DNA of 5,178 nt, taken from contig JAFYQA010000017.1 in assembly GCA_017547315.1 (NCBI GenBank), positions 1 to 5,178 on the forward strand, read 5' to 3'. The notes beneath the pieces were generated by a model, which worked only from the letters and a program-made list of their open reading frames with translations, was not told the origin of the DNA and made no database searches. The stretch is from Roseburia sp. GTDB taxonomy: Bacteria; Bacillota_A; Clostridia; Lachnospirales; Lachnospiraceae. The position numbers were made by a program, and so were the translations under genes. Positions 1 to 5,178 of the stretch are shown here, piece after piece (position 1 is the stretch's first letter; each line of letters begins with the position of its first letter).

Positions 1-783
1 CAATTTACTTTAAACAACATAGACTATCAATTAGCAATTAACAACGGTCCAAATCATTTACACGGTGGTAATATTGGTTATAGTCACAAGCTTTGGAAAT
101 CAGCCATCAAAGACGATAAATTAGTCCTTACTATGGAATCACCTGATGGTGAAGAGAATTATCCTGGTAATCTGACTTTAAATGTTACTTACTCATGGTC
201 AGAAGATAATGAAATCGGTATCCTGTACGAAGCCACCTGCGACCAGGATACGTTAATAAACGTAACAAATCACACATATTTTAATCTTAATGGTGAAGGT
301 AATTCTAACGTTTTAAATCATGAATTGTTTATCGATGCAGATGCTATTACACCTGTGGACCATACTTTAATTCCAACTGGTGAGCTTCTCTCTGTAGAAG
401 GAACTCCATTTGACTTCAGAACGATTCATACAATTGGTAAATTTATTGATTCTGACTATCCACAGTTTGCAGACTGCGGAACCTACGACCACAACTTTGT
501 CATTAACGGTACCGGTTTAAGAGAAGCAGCTATATTGCAGTCTAAAGAAAGTGGTATCCGTGTAACTTGTTTTACAGATCAGCCAGGTATCCAGATTTAT
601 ATCGCACCTAAGGAATCGGATGCCGTTGGTAAGTATGGTGAACTCTATCCACCTTATGCTAATATCTGTTTAGAAACACAGCACTTCCCAGATTCTATTA
701 ATCACGATAATTTTCCAAGTATCGTATTAAAAGCTGGTGAACCATTTAGAAGCAAAACATTATATCATTTTTCTAATATCTAA
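1..783 (+). CDS. galM: Aldose 1-epimerase (galactose mutarotase), 5'-truncated
   Basis: This cytoplasmic enzyme interconverts the alpha and beta anomers of aldohexoses such as galactose and feeds the Leloir pathway. The reading frame is open from base 1, so the gene starts upstream of the window; the first internal ATG (133) is not the real start. The visible 260 residues begin just before the family motif NGPNHLHGG (residues 15-23), whose histidines belong to the active site. NHTYFNL follows, with the catalytic-acid histidine at 91, then YDHNF (Asp163) and LETQHFPDS with the catalytic-base glutamate at 225. The C-terminal PFRSKTLYHF block is also typical. The family usually has about 340 residues, so roughly 80 N-terminal residues, including the conserved GRxAN arginine, are off the window. 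The first downstream gene is an unrelated ferredoxin with its own promoter, so galM appears to be the last gene of its transcript. Motif assignment rests on knowledge of the L. lactis and human GalM family. Confidence 0.5.
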   Translation, partial: QFTLNNIDYQLAINNGPNHLHGGNIGYSHKLWKSAIKDDKLVLTMESPDGEENYPGNLTLNVTYSWSEDNEIGILYEATCDQDTLINVTNHTYFNLNGEGNSNVLNHELFIDADAITPVDHTLIPTGELLSVEGTPFDFRTIHTIGKFIDSDYPQFADCGTYDHNFVINGTGLREAAILQSKESGIRVTCFTDQPGIQIYIAPKESDAVGKYGELYPPYANICLETQHFPDSINHDNFPSIVLKAGEPFRSKTLYHFSNI

Positions 784-789
784 TATTTT

Positions 790-842
790 ATCTGACAGAT
801 TAAGGGTTATTTGGTAAAACTCTACAATCTGTCAGATTTTTT
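790..842 (+). terminator. Rho-independent terminator of galM
   Basis: A perfect 12-bp inverted repeat (ATCTGACAGATT at 790-801 and AATCTGTCAGAT at 826-837) encloses a 24-nt loop. It runs directly into six T residues (837-842). It starts seven bases after the galM stop codon. The loop is longer than usual, but the perfect stem plus T-tract supports an intrinsic terminator acting on rightward transcription. Confidence 0.5.
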
Positions 843-896
843 ATGCACTTTTTTCTCGATGTACTGCCTTTTATACATTTTTTTATTTAATTTTAC

Positions 897-925
897 TTGT
901 AATACTCTCTTTTTTGTATTAAAAT
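897..925 (+). promoter_or_regulatory. Predicted sigma-A promoter of the ferredoxin gene
   Basis: A -35 box TTGTAA (897-902; 4 of 6 to consensus) and a -10 box TAAAAT (920-925; 5 of 6) are separated by exactly 17 bp. The flanks are AT-rich, with T-tracts upstream. The predicted transcription start is near 932, giving a leader of about 59 nt. The promoter lies between the galM terminator and the ferredoxin ribosome-binding site, so the ferredoxin is probably transcribed alone. Confidence 0.5.
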
Positions 926-933
926 GAATAAAA

Positions 934-949
934 GCTATTCCAAAATAGC
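934..949 (+). promoter_or_regulatory. Small hairpin at the 5' end of the ferredoxin mRNA
   Basis: GCTATT (934-939) and AATAGC (944-949) form a perfect 6-bp stem around a CCAA loop. If transcription starts near 932, the hairpin sits two or three bases from the mRNA 5' end. Hairpins in that position are known to slow 5'-end-dependent decay. The role here is inferred from position only, and a 6-bp AT-rich repeat could also be chance. Confidence 0.5.
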
Positions 950-963
950 GAAATGATTTCTAA

Positions 964-1161
<198 letters not shown>

Positions 1162-1185
1162 TTTTCACAAAAGTAAAATAAGAGC

Positions 1186-1218
1186 AAAACGGGAATCCGA
1201 AATGGATTCCCGTTTTTT
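1186..1218. terminator. Bidirectional terminator between ferredoxin and the MerR-like gene
   Basis: AAAACGGGAATCC (1186-1198) pairs perfectly with GGATTCCCGTTTT (1204-1216) around a 5-nt loop. Six T residues (1213-1218) follow on the + strand, making a textbook terminator for the ferredoxin, whose stop codon ends 24 bases before the stem. On the - strand the stem is followed by TTTT and further T-rich DNA. It lies 12 bases beyond the stop codon of the convergent gene, so it probably stops transcription from both sides. Confidence 0.5.
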
Positions 1219-1229
1219 GCGTCTTTAAT

Positions 1230-1817
1230 CTATTTTCCTTTACTCCGTGAACCACCCGCAAACCCTAAACGTTTTGGTTTCTTTAAATTCCCGCGAATCG
1301 CTTCATCCAATTTTCTAAAACGTTCTTCTTCTGCTTCTTCACGCTCCCTCATTAGATAATTCATTTCTTTTATTACCTGCTCACCGACTTCTTCACTAAT
1401 CTGTCGACTTAGTGCTTCATTATTTGCAGCAATTGCTTTTCCTACAATCTCTGTCATAAGCTCTGTAAATTGTGCCATACGGTCTGTATTATCTAGAATA
1501 CTTTTTTCTTCTTCCTTTGACGACATCATAAGCGGTCCTCGGTAAAGCACCTGCGGATGTTCCAGATTCGCTTCTGTCATAAGCAAATCCTGATTCCCAT
1601 TATGTATAATCATGCGAATGGCCTTTAGCTGATAGCCCTTCTCTTTTAACTCCTTAATTTTCATGAAATCGTCAATATTTTCTTTTGTATAGTATCGATG
1701 CCCCATTTCATTGCGTGGAATGTTAAGCTCGAGTTCCTCTTCCCAGTAACGTAATACATGAGACTCCACATTTACCAGCGTCGCTGCATCGGATATCATG
1801 TAACGTACTTTTTCCAT
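1230..1817 (-). CDS. MerR-type helix-turn-helix protein with long charged helical C-terminus, 195 aa
   Basis: This is a probable DNA-binding regulator or nucleoid-associated protein of unknown target. Residues 5-73 form a MerR-type winged helix-turn-helix: SDAATLVNVESHVLRYWEE as the helices, then RNEMGHRYYTKENIDDF as the wing, then IKELKEKGYQLKAIRMII. The rest is not a recognisable ligand domain. A low-complexity linker (about 75-110) leads to a strongly charged, apparently helical stretch (about 112-178, including MREREEAEEERFRKLDEAI) that looks like a coiled coil. A basic tail (179-195) has seven Lys/Arg in 17 residues. The protein contains no cysteine, which argues against thiol or classic metal sensing of the MerR/CueR/SoxR kind. 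The start is fixed by AGGAGGA 6 nt before the ATG. It has its own promoter and a palindrome in its leader, suggesting autoregulation. The architecture loosely recalls the chromosome-anchoring protein RacA of Bacillus, but I cannot show homology beyond the helix-turn-helix. Confidence 0.5.
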   Translation of the reverse strand: MEKVRYMISDAATLVNVESHVLRYWEEELELNIPRNEMGHRYYTKENIDDFMKIKELKEKGYQLKAIRMIIHNGNQDLLMTEANLEHPQVLYRGPLMMSSKEEEKSILDNTDRMAQFTELMTEIVGKAIAANNEALSRQISEEVGEQVIKEMNYLMREREEAEEERFRKLDEAIRGNLKKPKRLGFAGGSRSKGK

Positions 1818-1823
1818 TGCTTG

Positions 1824-1830
1824 TCCTCCT
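1824..1830 (-). promoter_or_regulatory. Ribosome-binding site of the MerR-like gene
   Basis: On the - strand the sequence reads AGGAGGA, 6 nt before the ATG at 1817. This is strong support for the chosen start. Confidence 0.5.
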
Positions 1831-1845
1831 GTTAAATTGTCTTTT

Positions 1846-1881
1846 TGTAACAGTATTACACCTATACTGTTACACCTGTAC
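1846..1881. promoter_or_regulatory. Candidate operator: 11-bp perfect palindrome plus overlapping 12-bp direct repeat
   Basis: TGTAACAGTAT (1846-1856) and ATACTGTTACA (1864-1874) are perfect inverted repeats with a 7-bp spacer. Within the left arm, TGTAA/TTACA (1846-1860) makes a second, nested dyad. TTACACCTATAC (1856-1867) is repeated as TTACACCTGTAC (1870-1881), 11 of 12 identical and offset by 14 bp. The block lies from a few bases to about 40 bases downstream of the predicted start of the MerR-like gene's transcript. It is followed by no U-tract, so it is not a terminator for that gene. A binding site for the dimeric regulator encoded just downstream is the simplest reading; a leader RNA hairpin is the alternative. 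Confidence 0.5.
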
Positions 1882-1891
1882 TTCCAAACAC

Positions 1892-1920
1892 ATTATAGCT
1901 TTCCTGCTCTCCGCTTACAA
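1892..1920 (-). promoter_or_regulatory. Predicted sigma-A promoter of the MerR-like gene
   Basis: On the - strand a -35 box TTGTAA (1920-1915) and a perfect -10 box TATAAT (1897-1892) are separated by 17 bp. The predicted transcription start is near 1885, giving a leader of about 68 nt. The spacer is normal, not the 19-20 bp stretched spacer of MerR-activated promoters, so repression or roadblock from the downstream palindrome is more likely than DNA-twisting activation. Confidence 0.5.
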
Positions 1921-1921
1921 T

Positions 1922-1957
1922 AAAAATCGGTCGACTCCTTTTGACAGAAATCGACCG
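1922..1957 (-). terminator. Probable terminator of the gdpP-rplI-dnaB operon
   Basis: On the - strand CGGTCGA (1957-1951) and TCGACCG (1934-1928) form a perfect 7-bp stem with a 16-nt loop. ATTTTTATT follows. It begins 14 bases after the dnaB stop codon. The stem is short and the loop large, so some read-through into the MerR-like gene is plausible. The T-tract ends next to that gene's -35 box. Confidence 0.5.
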
Positions 1958-1971
1958 TTTCGTTTTTCTTT

Positions 1972-3321
1972 TTATGAATCTGTTCTCTGACGTTCCAAAT
2001 TGCCAAACTTGGTGTACTGTGCCAACCAAGCCAGTTTTACCGTACCAATAGGACCGTTTCTCTGTTTTGCAATGATAATCTCGGAAACACCTTTTTCTTC
2101 GGAGTCGTGATTGTAGTAATCATCACGGTAAATAAACATTACTACGTCGGCATCCTGCTCGATGGCACCCGACTCACGAAGGTCGGAAAGCATTGGTCTG
2201 TGGTCCGGACGCTGTTCTACTGCTCGCGACAACTGTGACAGCGCGATTACCGGCACAGAAAGTTCACGTGCCAATCCCTTTAAAGAACGAGAAATATCTG
2301 AAATCTCCTGCTGACGTGACTCGGAACCTTTGCCAGAACCGGACATCAACTGTAAGTAGTCAATGATAATCAATTTTAAATCATGCTCTAACTTGTATTT
2401 ACGACACTTGCTTCGTAATTCTGAGATGGAAATACCTGGTGTATCATCGATAATTAATTTAGAATTACCAATAATACCAGCACCCTCAATCAGCTTTTCC
2501 CAATCGGAATCAGAAAGGTTACCTGTTCTAAGTGCCTGTGCATCCACATGAGACTCCAAAGAAAACATACGGTTTACCAACTGTTCCTTTGACATTTCCA
2601 ATGAAAAAATAGCTGTACAAAAATCTTCACGAAAAGCTACGTGCTGTGCAATATTTAATACGAACGCCGTCTTACCCATAGAAGGACGCGCCGCAATCAA
2701 AATCAAATCGGACGGCTGTAAACCTGCTGTACGATAATCCAAATCCGTAAACCCAGTAGGAATACCGGTAACATTTCCGTCATTCTTTGCTGCATTTTCG
2801 ATTTTCTCCAACGCATTCATTACAACCTGACGAATTGGTACATAATCGCCACCACCGCCACGAGACTGTATCAAGTCAAATACCTTTTTTTCGGTAACAT
2901 CCATTACACGATCTACAGATTCCTGTGCATCATAACATACATTCTCAATCTCTTGATTCAACTTGATTAATTTCCGGCGAACTGCATGATCTTTTACGAT
3001 TTTAGCATAATATTTCACATTAGCAGATGTCGGAACAGCCGTAATCAAATCGCGTACATAATCTAGACTTGCAATTTCCGGTGGAGCATTTTTTTCCTTT
3101 AACTTATTCTGCAACGTAACCAAATCAACAGGAAGTCCTGTATTATAAAGCTCTATCATCGTATCAAATAAAATCCCGTACTGCTGATGATAAAAATCTT
3201 CACTAATAAGGATTTCATTCGCGGTCATAATCGCATCCTTATCCATAATCATGGAACCAATCACAGACTGTTCTGCTTCAAGACTGTGTGGCATAATCCG
3301 CTTAATGAGCGTTTCTTCCAT
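1972..3321 (-). CDS. dnaB: Replicative DNA helicase DnaB
   Basis: This is the hexameric ATP-driven 5'-3' helicase that unwinds DNA at the replication fork and recruits primase (called DnaC in Bacillus). Numbering is from the preferred start. The N-terminal domain opens with PHSLEAEQSVIGSM (about 10-24). The RecA-like domain carries Walker A ARPSMGKT (211-218), SLEMS with the catalytic glutamate (242), Walker B LIIIDYLQLM (Asp321), the SQLSRAVEQRPDHRPMLSDL block and ESGAIEQDADVVMF (from about 363 to 396), and the arginine-finger segment KQRNGPIG (Arg421). The length of 449 residues is normal, and no intein or frameshift is seen. Two in-frame ATGs exist. The one at 3327 directly abuts the Shine-Dalgarno AAGGAGG with no spacer, whereas the one at 3321 is 6 nt away, so I choose 3321. 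It lies downstream of rplI in the operon, and a strong hairpin occupies the short gap. Confidence 0.5.
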   Translation of the reverse strand: MEETLIKRIMPHSLEAEQSVIGSMIMDKDAIMTANEILISEDFYHQQYGILFDTMIELYNTGLPVDLVTLQNKLKEKNAPPEIASLDYVRDLITAVPTSANVKYYAKIVKDHAVRRKLIKLNQEIENVCYDAQESVDRVMDVTEKKVFDLIQSRGGGGDYVPIRQVVMNALEKIENAAKNDGNVTGIPTGFTDLDYRTAGLQPSDLILIAARPSMGKTAFVLNIAQHVAFREDFCTAIFSLEMSKEQLVNRMFSLESHVDAQALRTGNLSDSDWEKLIEGAGIIGNSKLIIDDTPGISISELRSKCRKYKLEHDLKLIIIDYLQLMSGSGKGSESRQQEISDISRSLKGLARELSVPVIALSQLSRAVEQRPDHRPMLSDLRESGAIEQDADVVMFIYRDDYYNHDSEEKGVSEIIIAKQRNGPIGTVKLAWLAQYTKFGNLERQRTDS

Positions 3322-3327
3322 GAGCAT

Positions 3328-3334
3328 CCTCCTT
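3328..3334 (-). promoter_or_regulatory. Ribosome-binding site that decides the dnaB start
   Basis: The - strand reads AAGGAGG followed immediately by ATGCTCATG. The first ATG (3327) touches the Shine-Dalgarno sequence, which is too close for initiation. The second (3321) is at the usual 6-nt distance. The mature protein should therefore begin MEETLIKR. Confidence 0.5.
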
Positions 3335-3342
3335 ACATAATT

Positions 3343-3365
3343 ACCCGCACCAAATTGGTGCGGGT
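3343..3365 (-). promoter_or_regulatory. Strong intercistronic hairpin between rplI and dnaB
   Basis: ACCCGCACCAA (3343-3353) and TTGGTGCGGGT (3355-3365) are perfect 11-bp inverted repeats around one base. As RNA this would fold to a GC-rich stem of about 9 bp with a small loop. It starts 8 bases after the rplI stop and ends 8 bases before the dnaB Shine-Dalgarno sequence. On neither strand is it followed by a T-tract (the - strand continues TAATTATG), so it is not a standard terminator. Likely roles are an mRNA processing or stability element, a partial attenuator, or a structure tuning dnaB relative to bL9. Confidence 0.5.
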
Positions 3366-3373
3366 GTAATATC

Positions 3374-3820
3374 CTATGCTTCTACTACATGTACTGTAAA
3401 TTTACCTGTTACCTTTGGATGGAGTTTAATCGGAACTTCCGTCATTCCAAAGGAACGAATTGGGTCTGCAAGCTGCATTTTCTTTTTGTCTAAATCTAAA
3501 CCAAGCTGTGCTTTTGCTGCTGCTGCGATTTCTTTGGTAGATACCGAACCAAATGTTCTGCCGCCTTCGCCGCCTTTCATCTTTACAACAACTTTTTTAT
3601 CTTCTAATTCTTTTGCTAATGCGAGGGCTGCTTCGTAATTCTCCTGTGCCACCTTATCAGCATGCTGATTCTGCAATTTTAAATCATTCATATTTTTGGC
3701 ATTTGCTTCTACTGCCAATTTTTTAGGAAAAAGTGCATTTCTGGCATAACCGTCATTTACATCTACAATCTGTCCTTTTTTCCCTAATGCTTTTACATCT
3801 GCTAACAAAATTACCTTCAT
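3374..3820 (-). CDS. rplI: 50S ribosomal protein bL9
   Basis: bL9 is a structural protein of the large ribosomal subunit. It sits at the base of the L1 stalk and helps maintain reading frame. The 148 residues are the normal length. The N-terminal RNA-binding domain (about 1-40) has [16 protein letters not shown] and VNDGYARN. A long connecting helix spans about 41-75, and the C-terminal domain (76-148) contains [12 protein letters not shown] (87-98). In the family signature, the usual aromatic after Asn28 is Ala29 and the usual glycine in the IPKGLA segment is Lys34. These are conservative oddities, not signs of decay. The start codon overlaps the gdpP stop by one base (TAATG). A ribosome-binding site AAGGAG (3834-3839) lies 13 nt upstream inside gdpP, a long spacing that suggests translational coupling. 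rplI between gdpP and dnaB is the common Firmicute order. Confidence 0.5.
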   Translation of the reverse strand: MKVILLADVKALGKKGQIVDVNDGYARNALFPKKLAVEANAKNMNDLKLQNQHADKVAQENYEAALALAKELEDKKVVVKMKGGEGGRTFGSVSTKEIAAAAKAQLGLDLDKKKMQLADPIRSFGMTEVPIKLHPKVTGKFTVHVVEA

Positions 3821-5178
3821 TATAACTCTATATCTCCTTCACTTATCATTCTACTTAACGTATCCTGAATCATATTCTTTGCCTGCATTACCGTACAATC
3901 TTTCAACTGACATCCGGCAATATTCAAGTGACCACCGCCACCCATTTTCTCCATAATTACCTGTACGTTGATTTCATCAATCGAACGAGCACTGATATAT
4001 ATTTTACCATTGTACTCTGTAATCACAAAAGAAGCTTTTACACCTACAATATTCAGCAATTCATTCGCTGCCTGTGCACCTACAACCGTCGGGCTTTCCA
4101 ACCCTTCTGCCGGACAAATCGAAATAGCAAAAATAGATTTATATACTTCTGCATGACGAACCGCTTCTGCTCTCGCTTTATAAGCACTCATATCCTCACG
4201 CAACATCTTTCGCACGCGCGTCATATCTGCTCCGGCTCTTCTTAAATATGCAGCTGCTTCAAATGTACGTACACCCGTTTTTGTATTAAAATTATTCGTA
4301 TCAATCAAGATACCTGCATAGATACAATCCGCTTCCGCTGACTCTAGCTGAATATTCTGACCAAAATACTGCAACACTTCTGCTATCATCTCACATGCAC
4401 TTGACGCATATGGCTCAATATAGGACAATACAGGATTCTCGATAACCTCGCTTCCTTGTCTATGATGGTCAAATACACAAATGGTATTTGAGCGCTTTAA
4501 TAAATCCGGACACTCTGTATAACTTGGTCTATTTGTGTCTACAACCATAACCAACGTATTCTTATTTGTAATCAACAACGCTTCTTCATTATTGATAAAC
4601 AAGTCTGCTGGATATCCCTTTTCCTGCGAAAAACACTCTACCAACGGACGCAAAGACGCCGTTACTTCATTTAACACAATTTGTGCTTTCTTCCCAAGTT
4701 CTCTTGCTGCACAATATACACCAATCGCCGCACCCAAAGAATCCACGTCACTGATATTATGACCCATAATCACAACATGCTCACGGCTTTCGATAATTTC
4801 TCGCAATGCATGTGCTTTTACACGAGCTTTTACACGCGTATTCTTCTCTACCTGCTGCGTCTTACCACCATAATAAGATACTTCTTCGCCTTCTTTTAAT
4901 ACTACCTGGTCACCGCCTCGACCAAGCGCAAGGTCAATAGACATACGGGCATATTCGTAATTCTGATTATATCCTGTGCCCTCTGCACCCAGACCGATAC
5001 TTAACGTAACCGCCATTTCATTACCGACTTTTACCGTCTTAACATCTTCAATCAAACTGAATTTATCAGCCTTTAACTGTTCTAGATACTTATAACGGAA
5101 AACCACAAAATATTTATCTTTTTCGATTTTACGAACAAGTGCATCGATTTCTGAAAAATATTTATTTACTTTTCGGTC
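3820..5178 (-). CDS. gdpP: c-di-AMP phosphodiesterase GdpP (DHH-DHHA1 family), 5'-truncated
   Basis: GdpP (YybT) hydrolyses cyclic di-AMP to pApA and so controls potassium and osmolyte uptake and cell-wall stress. It is normally a membrane protein of about 650-680 residues with two N-terminal helices, a PAS-like domain, a degenerate GGDEF domain and DHH-DHHA1. The frame is open to the right edge, so the GTG at 5106 is not the start. The 452 visible residues begin within the degenerate GGDEF domain (RGGDQ at 87-91, as in other GdpP proteins). The DHH domain follows with GHNISDVD (His140, Asp144, Asp146), VVDTN (Asp214), FDHH (237-239) and LIDTNNF (Asp293). DHHA1 carries GGGGH (413-417). All metal-binding residues look intact, so the enzyme should be active. 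The membrane and PAS parts lie outside the window. It is the first visible gene of the gdpP-rplI-dnaB operon, whose promoter is off the window. Confidence 0.5.
   Translation of the reverse strand, partial: DRKVNKYFSEIDALVRKIEKDKYFVVFRYKYLEQLKADKFSLIEDVKTVKVGNEMAVTLSIGLGAEGTGYNQNYEYARMSIDLALGRGGDQVVLKEGEEVSYYGGKTQQVEKNTRVKARVKAHALREIIESREHVVIMGHNISDVDSLGAAIGVYCAARELGKKAQIVLNEVTASLRPLVECFSQEKGYPADLFINNEEALLITNKNTLVMVVDTNRPSYTECPDLLKRSNTICVFDHHRQGSEVIENPVLSYIEPYASSACEMIAEVLQYFGQNIQLESAEADCIYAGILIDTNNFNTKTGVRTFEAAAYLRRAGADMTRVRKMLREDMSAYKARAEAVRHAEVYKSIFAISICPAEGLESPTVVGAQAANELLNIVGVKASFVITEYNGKIYISARSIDEINVQVIMEKMGGGGHLNIAGCQLKDCTVMQAKNMIQDTLSRMISEGDIEL

Noticed and set aside
133..783. galM starting at the ATG at 133
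   Set aside because: The same frame is open to base 1 and encodes the conserved NGPNHLHGG motif upstream, so 133 is an internal methionine.
1846..1874. Palindrome read as a terminator or riboswitch of the MerR-like gene
   Set aside because: No T-run follows on the - strand, the region is too short for a known riboswitch fold, and it lies just upstream of the gene's own ribosome-binding site.
2363..2551. + strand open frame inside dnaB
   Set aside because: It is antisense to conserved helicase sequence and shows no start signals or recognisable domain.
3187..3369. + strand open frame over the dnaB 5' end and the intercistronic hairpin
   Set aside because: It is antisense to the dnaB N-terminal domain and has no recognisable features. 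The hairpin accounts for its 3' end.
3928..4899. Several + strand open frames inside gdpP (3928-4245, 3968-4156, 4535-4762, 4681-4899)
   Set aside because: They are shadows of a conserved coding gene and resemble no known protein. I saw no convincing ribosome-binding site in front of them.
3820..5106. gdpP starting at the GTG at 5106
   Set aside because: The frame continues without a stop to the window edge and upstream codons give good GGDEF-domain sequence. The family is also much longer at the N-terminus.

Overview
The window looks like core chromosome of a low-GC Gram-positive anaerobe. Most likely it is a member of the Clostridia, and Lachnospiraceae is my best guess. The reasons are the gdpP-rplI-dnaB gene order typical of Firmicutes, a free-standing clostridial-type 2[4Fe-4S] ferredoxin, strong AGGAGG ribosome-binding sites and AT-rich intergenic DNA. 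The family-level placement is inference from protein style; no 16S or other marker is present.

The left part reads on the + strand. It opens inside an aldose 1-epimerase gene (galM, 5' end cut off by the window edge), which ends at 783 and is followed by a Rho-independent terminator. A promoter and an untranslated leader with a small 5' hairpin then precede a 56-residue ferredoxin gene at 991-1161. The ferredoxin gene ends in a strong hairpin terminator at 1186-1218. This terminator also serves the convergent gene arriving from the right.

The right part reads on the - strand. The order of transcription is gdpP (c-di-AMP phosphodiesterase, 5' end cut off by the right edge), rplI (ribosomal protein bL9, overlapping gdpP by one base), dnaB (replicative helicase), a terminator at 1922-1957, and then a separate MerR-type regulator gene with its own promoter. 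gdpP, rplI and dnaB form one operon linking second-messenger turnover, translation and replication. A strong hairpin without a U-tract sits between rplI and dnaB.

The MerR-like gene has a near-ideal promoter. Just downstream of its predicted transcription start lies an 11-bp perfect inverted repeat overlapped by a 12-bp direct repeat, the layout expected of an autoregulatory operator. The protein has an N-terminal MerR helix-turn-helix, no cysteines, and a long charged helical C-terminus with a basic tail.

I found no mobile element, CRISPR array, tRNA or rRNA, and no evident new multi-gene system. The most interesting signals are the MerR-like protein with its operator, the rplI-dnaB hairpin, the 5' hairpin of the ferredoxin mRNA, and the likely correction of the dnaB start. 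There is no gene-free stretch longer than about 210 bases.

[Form note: the original answer gave no feature confidence values; the 0.5 on every feature is a placeholder required by the schema, not an estimate.]
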